DNA of 64,000 nt, from assembly GCF_900115365.1 (NCBI RefSeq), contig NZ_FOWD01000001.1, forward strand, positions 124,001-188,000. Direction: 5' to 3'. The translations under genes were made by a program, and so were the position numbers. Below the pieces are notes generated by a model that was given only the letters and a program-made list of their open reading frames with translations, ran no database searches and was not told the origin of the DNA. The DNA is from Anaerocolumna aminovalerica (GTDB taxonomy: Bacteria; Bacillota; Clostridia; Lachnospirales; Lachnospiraceae). The stretch's first letter is position 1. The number at the start of each line of letters is the position of its first letter. Below, piece by piece: positions 18,921 to 27,892 of the stretch.

Positions 18921-19006
18921 AGTAGTGTGGGAAATCAAGATTTTTCACAGGGCAAATTTGTGCTGCCGCTTAAATTTGCGGGTTTGCGGCAGAATGGAGG
19001 ATTATT
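18921..19006 (+). repeat. Structured leader with pseudoknot ending at a start codon (copy 1)
   Basis: A hairpin (TGTGGGAAATC/GATTTTTCACA) is followed by an H-type pseudoknot. Stem 1 is GCAAATTT (18952-18959) with AAATTTGC (18972-18979). Stem 2 is TGCCGC (18964-18969) with GCGGCA (18986-18991). It ends in AGAATGGAGGATTATTATG, which holds the ribosome binding site and start codon of the next gene. The same layout with base changes occurs before atpC (30416-30469). Confidence 0.7.
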
Positions 19007-19789
19007 ATGAAACAATTGATTGTGATATGGGATACTCTGAGGCTGCAGATGAAGAATTCATTTGTACGCCCTATGTATCGCTTTTGTTTAATTGCAGCAC
19101 CCATTGTACAGACTATACTTTTGTATGAAATGTATAAAAATTCCGGTCAAGATAATTTTACTACATACGTAATGCTTGGTGGAGGACTTATGGGACTTTG
19201 GAGTTGCATTTGTTTTTCGTCAGCAGGAGATATAAACAGGGAGAGATCTATGGGAACCCTATCTCTTATATTTGTTACACCTGCTAATTTTAGCACTATA
19301 ATCTTTGGTAAAGTATTAGGAAATACTGTTTTATCTTTAGGAACCTTAATTATATCTTTTTTAACAGCAAAAATAGTATATCATGCACCGATTATGGTGG
19401 TCAGCCCAGGGTTTTTGCTGCTTTCTATTTTTGCAGCAGTTATATGTTTTATAACCATATCCATTTGTTTGGCATATCTGTTAACCCTATCCAGAAAGAC
19501 ACAGCTTTATATGAACTGTATTGAGATACCAGTTATTTTATTGTGTGGATTTGTTTTTCCGGTAGAGATCCTTCCCGTTTGGGTATTACCGATTAGTTAT
19601 GCCCTATCACCTACATGGGCAGTCAAACTGATTCGTCTTAGTGTTTCAGGAGTAGACAATAGGATGGAGTACTTTACTATACTTGGTATTCTTGGATGCA
19701 TCACAATGATATATATTGTATTGTCCATATTTCTCTGTCGTACCATAGAAAAACAAGTACGTATGAAAGCAACCCTGGAGGTAAGTTAA
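19007..19789 (+). CDS. ABC-2 type exporter permease subunit
   Basis: 260 residues with about six hydrophobic helices and the ABC-2 layout: a helix pair near residues 20-65, CICFSSAGDINRERSMGTLSL as the cytoplasmic coupling region, and a late segment VEILPVWVLPISYALSPTWA typical of ABC-2 permeases. It pairs with the ATP-binding subunit upstream and the second permease 1 nt downstream. The ribosome binding site is supplied by the end of the structured leader repeat. A short alternative frame (18913 on) overlaps but has no matching family. Confidence 0.88.
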   Translation: MKQLIVIWDTLRLQMKNSFVRPMYRFCLIAAPIVQTILLYEMYKNSGQDNFTTYVMLGGGLMGLWSCICFSSAGDINRERSMGTLSLIFVTPANFSTIIFGKVLGNTVLSLGTLIISFLTAKIVYHAPIMVVSPGFLLLSIFAAVICFITISICLAYLLTLSRKTQLYMNCIEIPVILLCGFVFPVEILPVWVLPISYALSPTWAVKLIRLSVSGVDNRMEYFTILGILGCITMIYIVLSIFLCRTIEKQVRMKATLEVS

Positions 19790-19790
19790 T

Positions 19791-20573
19791 ATGTTAAGAC
19801 GATTCTTTTCTCAAGCATGGCTGAGTTTTAAAGGACAACAATCAGCCTTTAGTTTTGAAGAAATTCTTCTGTTTAAAGTATCATATCCATTGATCACTTT
19901 AATTTTTTATTGCGTTTTAGCCGGATACAGCTTTCGTAAATCAGATTTGACCCATTGGGTAGTGGGGAATTCTTTTCTGCTTTGCATTAATACTTGTATA
20001 TTTAGTTTAGGCGGAACCTTTACCGGAGAAAGATATTTTGGACGATTACGATCCATTATTGTAGCACCAGTTCACAAGATAAGTATTATATTACAGAAAG
20101 GTTTCTATCCATGTATTGCGGCCGTATTATCCGTTATGCTTGGGTTCTTTATGGGAAGTCTCATATTTGGAGTAGATTTTACCGGCATTAATCCGGGATT
20201 ATTTTTATTAATCACAATTGTAGCAATGTTTGCAGCTACCGGATTCGGAATGTTGTTGGCTGTACTTGGTTTAATTACAGATGAGATGAATTTTATATTG
20301 AATCTATCTTCCTATGTTCTTATGATTTTTTGCGGAGCTAATTTTCCTGTTTCTCAACTTCCATTGGCAGCAAGGCTATTCTCAAAAGTATTGCCACTTA
20401 CACGCAGCATAGAGGCCGCAAATATGCTATTTGATAAGATTGATTCGGGAAGGCTTACATGGCTTTTAATAGGTGAGATGGGTTTGGGGATTGTATATTG
20501 TATAATAGGAACTATTATTGTAAAGTTGGTAGAGAAATCGGCAATAAAGAAAGCTGCATTGGAGGTATTTTAG
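19791..20573 (+). CDS. ABC-2 type exporter permease subunit
   Basis: 260 residues, the same length and helix pattern as the preceding gene, with TFTGERYFGRLRSIIVAP as coupling region and NFPVSQLPLAARLFSKVLPLT before the last helix. The start lies 1 nt after the previous stop, with GGAGGTAAGTTA as ribosome binding site, so the two permeases are made together and likely form a heterodimer. The substrate is unknown. Confidence 0.88.
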   Translation: MLRRFFSQAWLSFKGQQSAFSFEEILLFKVSYPLITLIFYCVLAGYSFRKSDLTHWVVGNSFLLCINTCIFSLGGTFTGERYFGRLRSIIVAPVHKISIILQKGFYPCIAAVLSVMLGFFMGSLIFGVDFTGINPGLFLLITIVAMFAATGFGMLLAVLGLITDEMNFILNLSSYVLMIFCGANFPVSQLPLAARLFSKVLPLTRSIEAANMLFDKIDSGRLTWLLIGEMGLGIVYCIIGTIIVKLVEKSAIKKAALEVF

Positions 20574-20785
20574 GATAAAAGGTATATGGTACTGGAAATA
20601 GGATGTTCATACTCCTGAGAACATAGTTTTTAAAATTACTGAGTAAAAGTTTGTGGTAGCCATATTTACTAATATATGGTATATTGTAATTGAAGTAATT
20701 TAGAAGAGTTCACATAAAATTACAATTTATAATATAAGTGATATCTATTCATACATTTCATTTGCAGTAAAAGGAGATGATACAT

Positions 20786-21748
20786 ATGCCAGTAAATCAA
20801 ACATATAAGGATAATGTAGAAAAACAAAAAATCATACTTGATTGTGACCCCGGTCATGATGATGCGGTAGCCATTATGTTAGCTGGAAGCAGTCCGGCAA
20901 TAGAAGTGTTGGGGATTACTATTGTAGCAGGAAATCAAACCTTAGAAAAAACAACAATTAATGCATTAAATGTATGCCAGCACTTGGGGCTTGATATACC
21001 TGTATTTTCAGGCTGTGACAGACCAATGATAAGGGAACGGAAAATTGCAGATGACATTCATGGAGAAACAGGTTTAGATGGAACTCATTTTGATCCTCTT
21101 ACAAAAAAGGCAGAGAATAAGCATGCAGTTCAATTTATAATAGACAGGTTAATGGCCTCCGATGGAGATATAACTTTAGTTTCAACAGGGCCATTAACAA
21201 ACTATGCTATGGCCCTTAGATTGGAGCCTGCAATTACAACTAAAATAAAGCAATTTGTTCTTATGGGTGGCTCCTATCAATTAGGAAATGTAACATCTGC
21301 GGCAGAATTTAACATTATAGCCGATGCCGATGCTGCCCATGTTGTATTTACATCAGGAAGAAAGGTCGTAATGATTGGACTGGATGTAACCAGAAAAGTA
21401 CTTTGTTATCCAAGTATAGTGGAAAGAATGGGAAAGGCGGATAATAAAGCCTCTAAATTATTTGTGGATTTAATGAATTTTTATAATCATTCACAAAAAG
21501 AAGTTTTTGGATGGGATGGCGGTCCTTTGCATGATCCGGTAACCATTGCATATTTAATAGACCCATCTGTGGTAACTGCCAAAGCCATGTATACAGAGAT
21601 AGATATTCGCAGTACACAAAGTTATGGACGTACTAATTGCGATTATTTTGGTTATCTGAAAAAAGAATCTAATAGTTATGTTGGAATAGATATTGATGTA
21701 GATAAGTTCTGGAATATTATTGAAGATGGAATAAAAATGTATAAATAA
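20786..21748 (+). CDS. Nucleoside hydrolase (inosine/uridine-preferring family)
   Basis: 320 residues. The Ca2+-binding motif DCDPGHDDAVAIML sits at the N terminus. Later markers are VSTGPLTNYA, FVLMGGSYQLGNVTSAAEFN and the active-site His region GGPLHDPVTIAYL. It cleaves ribonucleosides to base and ribose in the cytoplasm for salvage. I use ATG 20786, 9 nt after AAGGAG; the ATG at 20777 overlaps that site. No transporter gene is adjacent. Base preference cannot be set. Confidence 0.92.
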   Translation: MPVNQTYKDNVEKQKIILDCDPGHDDAVAIMLAGSSPAIEVLGITIVAGNQTLEKTTINALNVCQHLGLDIPVFSGCDRPMIRERKIADDIHGETGLDGTHFDPLTKKAENKHAVQFIIDRLMASDGDITLVSTGPLTNYAMALRLEPAITTKIKQFVLMGGSYQLGNVTSAAEFNIIADADAAHVVFTSGRKVVMIGLDVTRKVLCYPSIVERMGKADNKASKLFVDLMNFYNHSQKEVFGWDGGPLHDPVTIAYLIDPSVVTAKAMYTEIDIRSTQSYGRTNCDYFGYLKKESNSYVGIDIDVDKFWNIIEDGIKMYK

Positions 21749-21784
21749 ATTCCTCTTGACAAAGGAATACTATTACCATATACT

Positions 21785-22058
21785 ATGAAAAAATAAAGGC
21801 TATGAAGAGAAGAGTAATCATATATGAAGCTTACAGAGAACTCCGGTTGATGAGAAGGAGCAGCGGATTTATGATGAAACAAGCCTCGGAGCTGCATACG
21901 GATCTTTTTATAAAGTGATGCTATGACGTAAGTTCACGTTACAGAACAGGAGTATGAATAGTACTCTGTAAGGTTAATATGGTGACATATTAATAAAATA
22001 GGGTGGTACCGCGAACGAATTCGCCCCTACAATTCAATTTGTAGGAGGTGTTTTTTTT
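21785..22058 (+). promoter_or_regulatory. T-box riboswitch, Met specifier
   Basis: The T-box sequence AGGGTGGTACCGCG is at 22000-22013. Upstream lies stem I with AGAGAACTCCGGTTGATGAGA in the distal part and a specifier region GGATTTATGATGAAAC in which ATG (Met) at 21871 or 21874 is followed by A/G. Downstream the terminator CCTACAA/TTTGTAGG ends in TTTTTTTT (22051-22058). Uncharged tRNA-Met would favour the antiterminator and readthrough into the MetRS-like gene. Confidence 0.92.
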
Positions 22059-22324
22059 ATACTTTTAAACTTCAATTTTTCTAAAAATGATTTGAGTTTT
22101 CAAAGGTTCAAAACTTCTCGAATGAGAAAAATGACACAATTAGAGATTTGGTAGCACAATATTAAAGATTTCATAATGGCTTTGAGACTCTAATCATAAA
22201 ATGATGTTAATTGCGAATTGTTTGAAAAAGATATTCAGAACGAATTTAACTAAGTTGAATACGTTCAAATACCATGCTTTTGGTTATATTTAATTAGTAA
22301 TTTTGAAGAAAGGTTAGTGAAAAT
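22059..22324 (+). other. Long AT-rich spacer between T-box terminator and its gene
   Basis: About 266 nt lie between the T-box terminator and the next start codon, unusually long. There is a weak ATTAGAG/CTCTAAT inverted repeat (about 22139-22195). I see no open frame with a ribosome binding site and no second riboswitch. Confidence 0.5.
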
Positions 22325-24340
22325 ATGAAAAAAGATAGTAAAGTTTTTAATAGCTATATAAGACCGGAATTCCCTAAAAGAGCAGTGGTTACAGCAGGTA
22401 TGCCTTATGGTAATAAAGAACTTCATTTTGGACATATTGGCGGTGTTTTCATACATGCAGATACATTTGCAAGGTTTTTGCGTGACAGAATTGGAAAGGA
22501 GAATGTAATCTTTATATCAGGAACCGATTGTTATGGTTCTCCCATACTGGAAAGCTACCGTAAACTTACAGAAAGTGGTGAATTTAACGGGTCTATTGAA
22601 GATTATGTCCGTATGAACCATGATTTGCAAAAAGAAACCTTGGATGGTTATGATATCAGTCTGAATCTTTATGGTGCTTCTGCACTGGATGAAGGTGGAA
22701 AGGTACACAGGGAAGTATCTAATGAGGTCTTTGATAAGCTTTATGAAAATGGATATCTAACCAAGATGTCCAATCCACAGTTTTACGATCCTGATTTTCA
22801 TGTATTTTTAAATGGCAGACAGGTAGAGGGCAGATGTCCCATAGACGGCTGTAATTCTGATAAAGGCTATGCAGATGAGTGTTCTTTAGGGCATCAGTAT
22901 ATGCCAAGTGAGTTAATTGGTCCAAAAAGTACCTTATCCGGTAAGACACCTGAATTAAAGGATGTTGTAAATTGGTATTTTGACTTAGATGATTGTGTGG
23001 ATATGCTAAAGAAAAGGATGGATTATCTGAAAGCCCACTCCAACACTCGTAAGTATATTATAAATACTATTGAAGAATTTCTAAAGCCCCCTTATATTTA
23101 TGTGAAGAAAGAATTGTTGGGGGATGAGAGAGAAATGGAAGATTTAAGAGAGTCACTTCCAAAACACAGTATACTATCGGAAGAAAAGAAGGCCTCCGTA
23201 ACCTTTGTTTTTGAAACGTTAAAAGACAGAGATATTGCAAGAGAGACTTTTACACAGAAAGGAATCCGTTATCGAACAGGGAAAACCTTAGTTCCATTCC
23301 GGCTTTCCGGTAACATTTCTTGGGGTGTAAAAGTTCCTGAAAAAGAAGACTTAAAAGATCTGACCTTTTGGGTTTGGCCGGAATCCCTTTGGGCGCCTAT
23401 ATCATTTACAAGAGCTTATCTAAAGGAGAGTGGAAAAGACAGCAGTGAATGGAGCAAATGGTGGAATTCGAATGATTCTGTGGTATACCAGTTTATTGGT
23501 GAAGATAATATTTATTTTTATGGAATTGCAGAGATGGCTTTATTTACAGCTCTCGAATATACCAAAGAACAAGTTCCTGATATGAGGGACATACCACTTC
23601 CTCACATCATTGCAAACAGACATATTCTGTTTATGGATAAGAAGGCAAGCAGCAGCAGTAATGTAAAACCGCCTATGGCAAAGGATTTGTTGGAGTATTA
23701 TACCTCTGAACAATTAAGAATGCACTTTTTAAGTCTTGGTTTATCAACCAAAAGTGTCAGCTTCCAGCCACAGGTATATATGCAGGAAGAGGAAAGAAAG
23801 GGAGCAGATATGGTATTAAAAGAGGGAAATCTGTTAACAAATGTATTCAATAGATTAATCAGATCCTGTTTTTATACCGCTCAAAGTTATTATGACTCTA
23901 AGATTCCTACGGGTACAATCAGCGAAAATATTCTGGAAGAATCCAAGGAAGCGGTTTTAATCTACGAAAAGCATATGTACAATCATGAGTTTCACAGCGT
24001 GACTTATGTACTGGATACCTATATCCGCAATATGAATAAATATTGGGTTAATAATATGAGAACGGCTGAAACAACTGACAACGAAGAACTTAGAAAGCAA
24101 GTATTATTGGATTCCTTTTATGTTGTAAAAGTTGCAGCCGCTTTGTTCCATCCAATCGCCCCTAATGGATGCGAGATGGTAAGAGAATATCTGAATGTAG
24201 ATGAAAGAATTTGGAATTGGGATTATATCTTTACTGCTTTGTACGATATTATAGATGACTTTGAGGGGCATAAGCTTAAATTTTTGGAACCTAAGGTGGA
24301 TTTCTTTAAAAAGCATTCCAGTCAGATTGAACAAGTATAA
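22325..24340 (+). CDS. Divergent methionyl-tRNA synthetase-like class I protein
   Basis: 671 residues. The HIGH region reads LHFGHIGG (about 35), followed by ISGTDCYGSPI. A zinc-knuckle-like insert CPIDGC..CSLGHQY lies near 175-195. YQFIGEDNIYFYG matches the MetRS segment before the KMSKS loop. That loop is altered to DKKASSSSNVK (about 438): the first Lys is kept but the second KMSKS Lys is Ser. A helical anticodon-binding region follows; the C-terminal dimer domain is absent. The Met T-box upstream links it to methionine charging. It may be the working MetRS, a second copy or a paralogue with another role. GAAGAAAGGTTAGTGAAAAT precedes the ATG. Confidence 0.75.
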   Translation: MKKDSKVFNSYIRPEFPKRAVVTAGMPYGNKELHFGHIGGVFIHADTFARFLRDRIGKENVIFISGTDCYGSPILESYRKLTESGEFNGSIEDYVRMNHDLQKETLDGYDISLNLYGASALDEGGKVHREVSNEVFDKLYENGYLTKMSNPQFYDPDFHVFLNGRQVEGRCPIDGCNSDKGYADECSLGHQYMPSELIGPKSTLSGKTPELKDVVNWYFDLDDCVDMLKKRMDYLKAHSNTRKYIINTIEEFLKPPYIYVKKELLGDEREMEDLRESLPKHSILSEEKKASVTFVFETLKDRDIARETFTQKGIRYRTGKTLVPFRLSGNISWGVKVPEKEDLKDLTFWVWPESLWAPISFTRAYLKESGKDSSEWSKWWNSNDSVVYQFIGEDNIYFYGIAEMALFTALEYTKEQVPDMRDIPLPHIIANRHILFMDKKASSSSNVKPPMAKDLLEYYTSEQLRMHFLSLGLSTKSVSFQPQVYMQEEERKGADMVLKEGNLLTNVFNRLIRSCFYTAQSYYDSKIPTGTISENILEESKEAVLIYEKHMYNHEFHSVTYVLDTYIRNMNKYWVNNMRTAETTDNEELRKQVLLDSFYVVKVAAALFHPIAPNGCEMVREYLNVDERIWNWDYIFTALYDIIDDFEGHKLKFLEPKVDFFKKHSSQIEQV

Positions 24341-24364
24341 ACAAATTTTTTACAGAAGTATTAA

Positions 24365-24403
24365 TAAAAAAGTCTTGGAATATATATGTTCCAAGACTTT
24401 TTT
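24365..24403 (+). terminator. Terminator after MetRS-like gene
   Basis: AAAAAAGTCTTGGAA pairs with TTCCAAGACTTTTTT around TATATATG, a strong hairpin with T run. Confidence 0.92.
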
Positions 24404-24568
24404 AAATATGAATATTATAAATATGTTTGACCAGATTTTCTAAATTTTGATGGCTATATTGAAATACTTATAGTATACTTTAGATATGACAATTTTGGGG
24501 TTATGGCAGATGGAATAAGGATTTGAAATAAATATTAATCAGACATCAAATGATACATTGGAGGAAAT

Positions 24569-25207
24569 ATGAAAGAATTTTTTAACAAAGGACAAGTTGT
24601 ATTATTTCAAGGAGATAGTGTAACCGATTGCGGAAGGGATAGAGAGGATATTACATCTTTATCTTATGGATACCCGGGAATTATTGCAAAGACTTATAAT
24701 CTATACTTCCCTGATAATGAAGTAACTTTTATTAATAAAGGGATTTCCGGTAATCGAGTAAAGGATGTTCTAAATCGATATGAAAAAGACATAAAAGAGA
24801 TTCATCCTGATTTTATTTCGATTTTAATAGGAATTAATGATACATGGCGTAAATATGATTCCAATGATCCGACTACGCCGGAAGAATTTGAAGAAACTTA
24901 TAGAAAGCTTTTAAATCTCATAAAAACAGATCTGCCTGCATGTAAGATTATGATTATAGAACCCTTTGTTCTTAACTCTCTTCCTGATAGAGGGCTATGG
25001 AGAGAAGATTTAGATCCTAAAATTCAGGTTGTTAGAAAACTTGCAAAAGAATATGCAGATTACTATGTACCTTTAGATGGGATATTTGCAAAAGTAGAAG
25101 TAGAACAGTATTCTTGTGGACAGCTGGCTGCGGACGGTGTTCACCCTAGTCATCTTGGACATGGTATTATTGCACAAGAGTATATAAAAACATTGATTTT
25201 TCCCTGA
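24569..25207 (+). CDS. SGNH/GDSL-type esterase
   Basis: 212 residues. Block I FQGDSVTDCGR carries the nucleophile Ser, block II has GISGNRV (Gly), block III GINDTWR (Asn), and block V DGVHPSHLGH (Asp/His). No signal peptide, so cytoplasmic. Such enzymes deacylate sugars or lipids; many single-domain clostridial ones are acetyl-xylan or rhamnogalacturonan acetylesterases, but nothing here fixes the substrate. TTGGAGGAAAT precedes the start. It is monocistronic between a terminator and a 270-nt gap. Confidence 0.9.
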   Translation: MKEFFNKGQVVLFQGDSVTDCGRDREDITSLSYGYPGIIAKTYNLYFPDNEVTFINKGISGNRVKDVLNRYEKDIKEIHPDFISILIGINDTWRKYDSNDPTTPEEFEETYRKLLNLIKTDLPACKIMIIEPFVLNSLPDRGLWREDLDPKIQVVRKLAKEYADYYVPLDGIFAKVEVEQYSCGQLAADGVHPSHLGHGIIAQEYIKTLIFP

Positions 25208-25480
25208 AAGCCCTGTTTTAACGGAGATTCCTGCTTCTTTAATTGAATATCTAAATAATTTTGTATTATGTTTAATTTATTTTGGTGTATATTAGTAATG
25301 TATCTCCTTACTTATGTACCCCTTTCACATTTATCTTTTTCGCACTTGCGAGCATAGGGAACAGACTTCATTTTTTATTAGGTGTTCTGAATAGTTCCAA
25401 AAACATAGAATCTGAACTCTATTATAATTTTTTCATATAATAGATATTGAAAGACTAAAATAAAAATATGGAGTAATTAT

Positions 25481-25819
25481 ATGGAACTAACTGAATTTGC
25501 TGCTAATTATCCTGAATTATATGCAATGTTAGATCAAGATATCAGATATTATATAGCAGAAAACAATATGACCGGAGAGGAGTCTCTTAGTGCTTGGGAC
25601 AATATGGTTGATAATATTGTAAATAATTATGAGCAGGAGAATTATTTTGGATACAATATAGATGAAGTCATACCTCAACAAATACCCTTCGATGGCTTTA
25701 TGGGTAGGGATCGGGACTTCAGATTCCGCCGCCGTCGCCGTTTTCGTGACTTTAATATAAGAGATATTATCAGACTTTTATTTTTAAGACAATTATTTGA
25801 CAGAAGACGCCGTTTTTAA
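25481..25819 (+). CDS. Small bipartite protein: acidic head, Arg-rich tail
   Basis: 112 residues of no family I recognise. Residues 1-70 are acidic and helical in look (ELTEFAANYPELYAMLDQDI). Residues 80-112 are dominated by Arg (RFRRRRRFRDF, FDRRRRF) around one hydrophobic patch (IIRLLFLRQLF). Such a tail suggests binding to nucleic acid or a membrane surface. Only a weak GGAG lies before the ATG. It stands alone with a hairpin downstream. The strong charge split and intact frame support a real gene. Confidence 0.65.
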   Translation: MELTEFAANYPELYAMLDQDIRYYIAENNMTGEESLSAWDNMVDNIVNNYEQENYFGYNIDEVIPQQIPFDGFMGRDRDFRFRRRRRFRDFNIRDIIRLLFLRQLFDRRRRF

Positions 25820-25849
25820 ATTAAATAAAAGGTTATAATAAAAGACCAT

Positions 25850-25904
25850 CTTTCTGTTATATCTAGATGTTTGAACACTATATACAGAAAGGTGTTCTTT
25901 TGTT
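25850..25904 (+). terminator. Terminator after Arg-tail gene
   Basis: CTTTCTGTTATA pairs with TATATACAGAAAG, followed by GTGTTCTTTTG. Confidence 0.6.
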
Positions 25905-25941
25905 ATTCCATGTCATTGGGGACACATTGGCATAGCTGTGG

Positions 25942-26009
25942 TTTAATTGTATCGAGATACAATTAAAAGGCGAAGAACCTCGTATGGTGTTGTAAGAGAA
26001 TCTTCGCCT
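25942..26009. terminator. Palindrome plus terminator for the zinc-ribbon gene (minus strand)
   Basis: TTTAATTGTATC and GATACAATTAAA form a 26-bp near-perfect palindrome (25942-25967). Next to it AGGCGAAGA pairs with TCTTCGCCT (25968-26009), and on the minus strand the stem is followed by TTTTAATT, fitting the end of the gene at 26062. Confidence 0.75.
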
Positions 26010-26061
26010 TTAATGCTTAGTATGAAATTAAAACACTTTCACCATTTTTATGATTTATAAA

Positions 26062-27861
26062 CTATTCATCAAAATGGTTATTATAATATTCCTCAGTAAT
26101 GCGATCTAAATATAAATCATCCAACTCACCAAATTGTTTTATGACGAGTTCCTTCATTTTTTCTATTTTTTGCATGAATTGGATTTCTTCCGTATCCTTT
26201 GGATTCACCAGCTCATTTAAACTTTCTTTTGTTATATTCTGAGATAGCCATAAATTGATTGCATCAGTTACCTGATTTTCTTCACTTATTTGGCCTTTCA
26301 CTTTATTAGACTTTATTAAAGTAGTAATCCCTATATATAAAAAGATTAAGAATAAACCACCCATAACAATATAAGTCATAGTACCATTAAATATACTTAT
26401 AAATCCTATAGCATTAATCACAAGTATGAGAATGCCTAAAATAGAGATAACTAAAAAACTGAAAGCGGAAGAGATTAGGTCCTTATATTGTTCTTCCTTT
26501 TTTATATAGGTCTGTGTTTTTTCAGGTCTTCTCGGATCTTCATCATAAAAGTCCTGTATTTCTTCTTGATCAAATAAGTATTCTTCCTCTTTCTCCATAT
26601 CAGATATGTTGAAATCTTCCCTTAAGTGATTTTCTTCCTCAGGGGTAGTAATTTCAGCATCTTCCGGATCATAAATGGGGGAATGTTCGGTATTGCTATT
26701 TTCGGGATATTCTTCATTATGTGTTCTATTGTTTTCCCTTTCATTCAATTCAGAAGCCTCATCTGTATCTAAGAGAACATCATGCTCCAAAGTTTCTTTC
26801 TCTGGAGAATCCTTTTCTTTAGGAGGATATTCTTCGGAATCTGTTTCCGTAGAATTGTTTTCTACGGAATTTTCTACGGAATTTTCTACAGAATCATTTT
26901 CTACAGAATCATTTTCTACAGAATCATTTTCTACAGAATCATTTTCTACAGAATCATTTTTTGCAGAATCATTTTCTACAGAATCATTTTCTACAGAATC
27001 ATTTTCTACAGAATCATTTTCTATAGAATCATTTTCTACAGAATCATTTTCTACAGAATCGCTTTCCACAGAACTGCTTTCTATAGAATCATTTTCTGAA
27101 GAATCGTTTTCAACAGAACTGCTTTCCACAGAACTTGTTTCGGCAGAATCATATTCTGAAGAATCGTTTTCCACAGAACTGCTTTCTACAGAATTGTTTT
27201 CTAAAGAATTTTCCACAGAACTTGCTTCGGCAGAATCATATTCTGAAGAATCGTTTTCCGCAGAACTGCATTCCACAGAATCATTGGCTGAAGTTTCCAC
27301 AGAACTGCTTTCTACAGAATGGTTTTCTGAAGAATTTTCATCAGAACTTGTTTCGGCAGAATCATATTCTGAAGAATTGTTCTCCGCAGAACTGCTTTCT
27401 ACAGAATCATTTTCTAGTGAATCGTTTTCTACAGAGCTGCTTTCCCTAATGTCACCATCCACAGAATTATTTTCTGTAGTTACATTCTCTGGGGAATCAT
27501 TCACCTTTGTATCATGTTCCATGGAGTCGGTGCTTTGAATAGCCACCGCCTGTTTACTATGATTTAAAGCATTCTCCGCCTCAACAGTATAAAAAGCCTC
27601 GTAAAGTTTTTTGGTTTGCTTTAAATCTGATTCTTTAACTAGAATACTCCATGTTTCACATTCTTCATTATATTCATATACTGCAGAAGCAATATTAGAA
27701 TAATGAAGAAATTTCACAAACTTATGGGCTTGCGGTTTTTTATCCACTTCTTTAAAGACAACTAATGCAGAAGAATCAAATTCAATTAATTCTGTTTCAC
27801 AATTGCTGCAAAGTGTTTCATCAACAGTAAATAGCATGTTGCATTTTGGACATTTTGGCAT
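26062..27861 (-). CDS. Zinc-ribbon membrane protein with long Ser/Asn/Asp/Val/Glu repeat linker
   Basis: 599 residues from ATG 27861 (AGGGGTGAGG upstream; a GTG at 27870 is also in frame). It opens with a zinc ribbon (CPKC and CSNC), then a small alpha/beta region (about 30-95), then about 220 residues of pentapeptide repeats close to SVEND. A Glu/Asp-rich stretch follows, then two membrane helices (SFLVISILGILILVINAIGF and MTYIVMGGLFLIFLYIGI, about 455-515) and a charged tail. The repeat would be extended and strongly negative. I do not know its function; a membrane-tethered sensor or scaffold is a guess. The open frame on the other strand (26675-27538) arises from the repeat. Confidence 0.8.
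   Translation of the reverse strand: MPKCPKCNMLFTVDETLCSNCETELIEFDSSALVVFKEVDKKPQAHKFVKFLHYSNIASAVYEYNEECETWSILVKESDLKQTKKLYEAFYTVEAENALNHSKQAVAIQSTDSMEHDTKVNDSPENVTTENNSVDGDIRESSSVENDSLENDSVESSSAENNSSEYDSAETSSDENSSENHSVESSSVETSANDSVECSSAENDSSEYDSAEASSVENSLENNSVESSSVENDSSEYDSAETSSVESSSVENDSSENDSIESSSVESDSVENDSVENDSIENDSVENDSVENDSVENDSAKNDSVENDSVENDSVENDSVENDSVENSVENSVENNSTETDSEEYPPKEKDSPEKETLEHDVLLDTDEASELNERENNRTHNEEYPENSNTEHSPIYDPEDAEITTPEEENHLREDFNISDMEKEEEYLFDQEEIQDFYDEDPRRPEKTQTYIKKEEQYKDLISSAFSFLVISILGILILVINAIGFISIFNGTMTYIVMGGLFLIFLYIGITTLIKSNKVKGQISEENQVTDAINLWLSQNITKESLNELVNPKDTEEIQFMQKIEKMKELVIKQFGELDDLYLDRITEEYYNNHFDE
26881..27060. repeat. 15-bp coding minisatellite, 12 units
   Basis: Twelve tandem copies of ATTTTCTACAGAATC (plus-strand reading), ten identical and two with one to three changes. 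More decayed units extend on both sides (about 26850-27450). Each unit codes five residues on the minus strand, so gain or loss of units keeps the frame. Confidence 0.95.
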
Positions 27862-27892
27862 TATCCTCACCCCTATCAGTTTATACTATAAG

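Noticed and set aside
18913-19128. 71-codon frame overlapping the structured leader and permease start
   Set aside because: It overlaps a clear permease gene in another frame and lacks family features; the leader structure explains the region.
26850-27480. Tandem units as a CRISPR array
   Set aside because: Units are contiguous, 15 bp and coding, without spacers; no cas genes.
26675-27538. 287-codon open frame on the plus strand through the minisatellite
   Set aside because: The 15-bp unit keeps all frames open on both strands; the plus-strand product is a pure repeat without ribosome binding site, while the minus-strand gene has a zinc ribbon and membrane helices.
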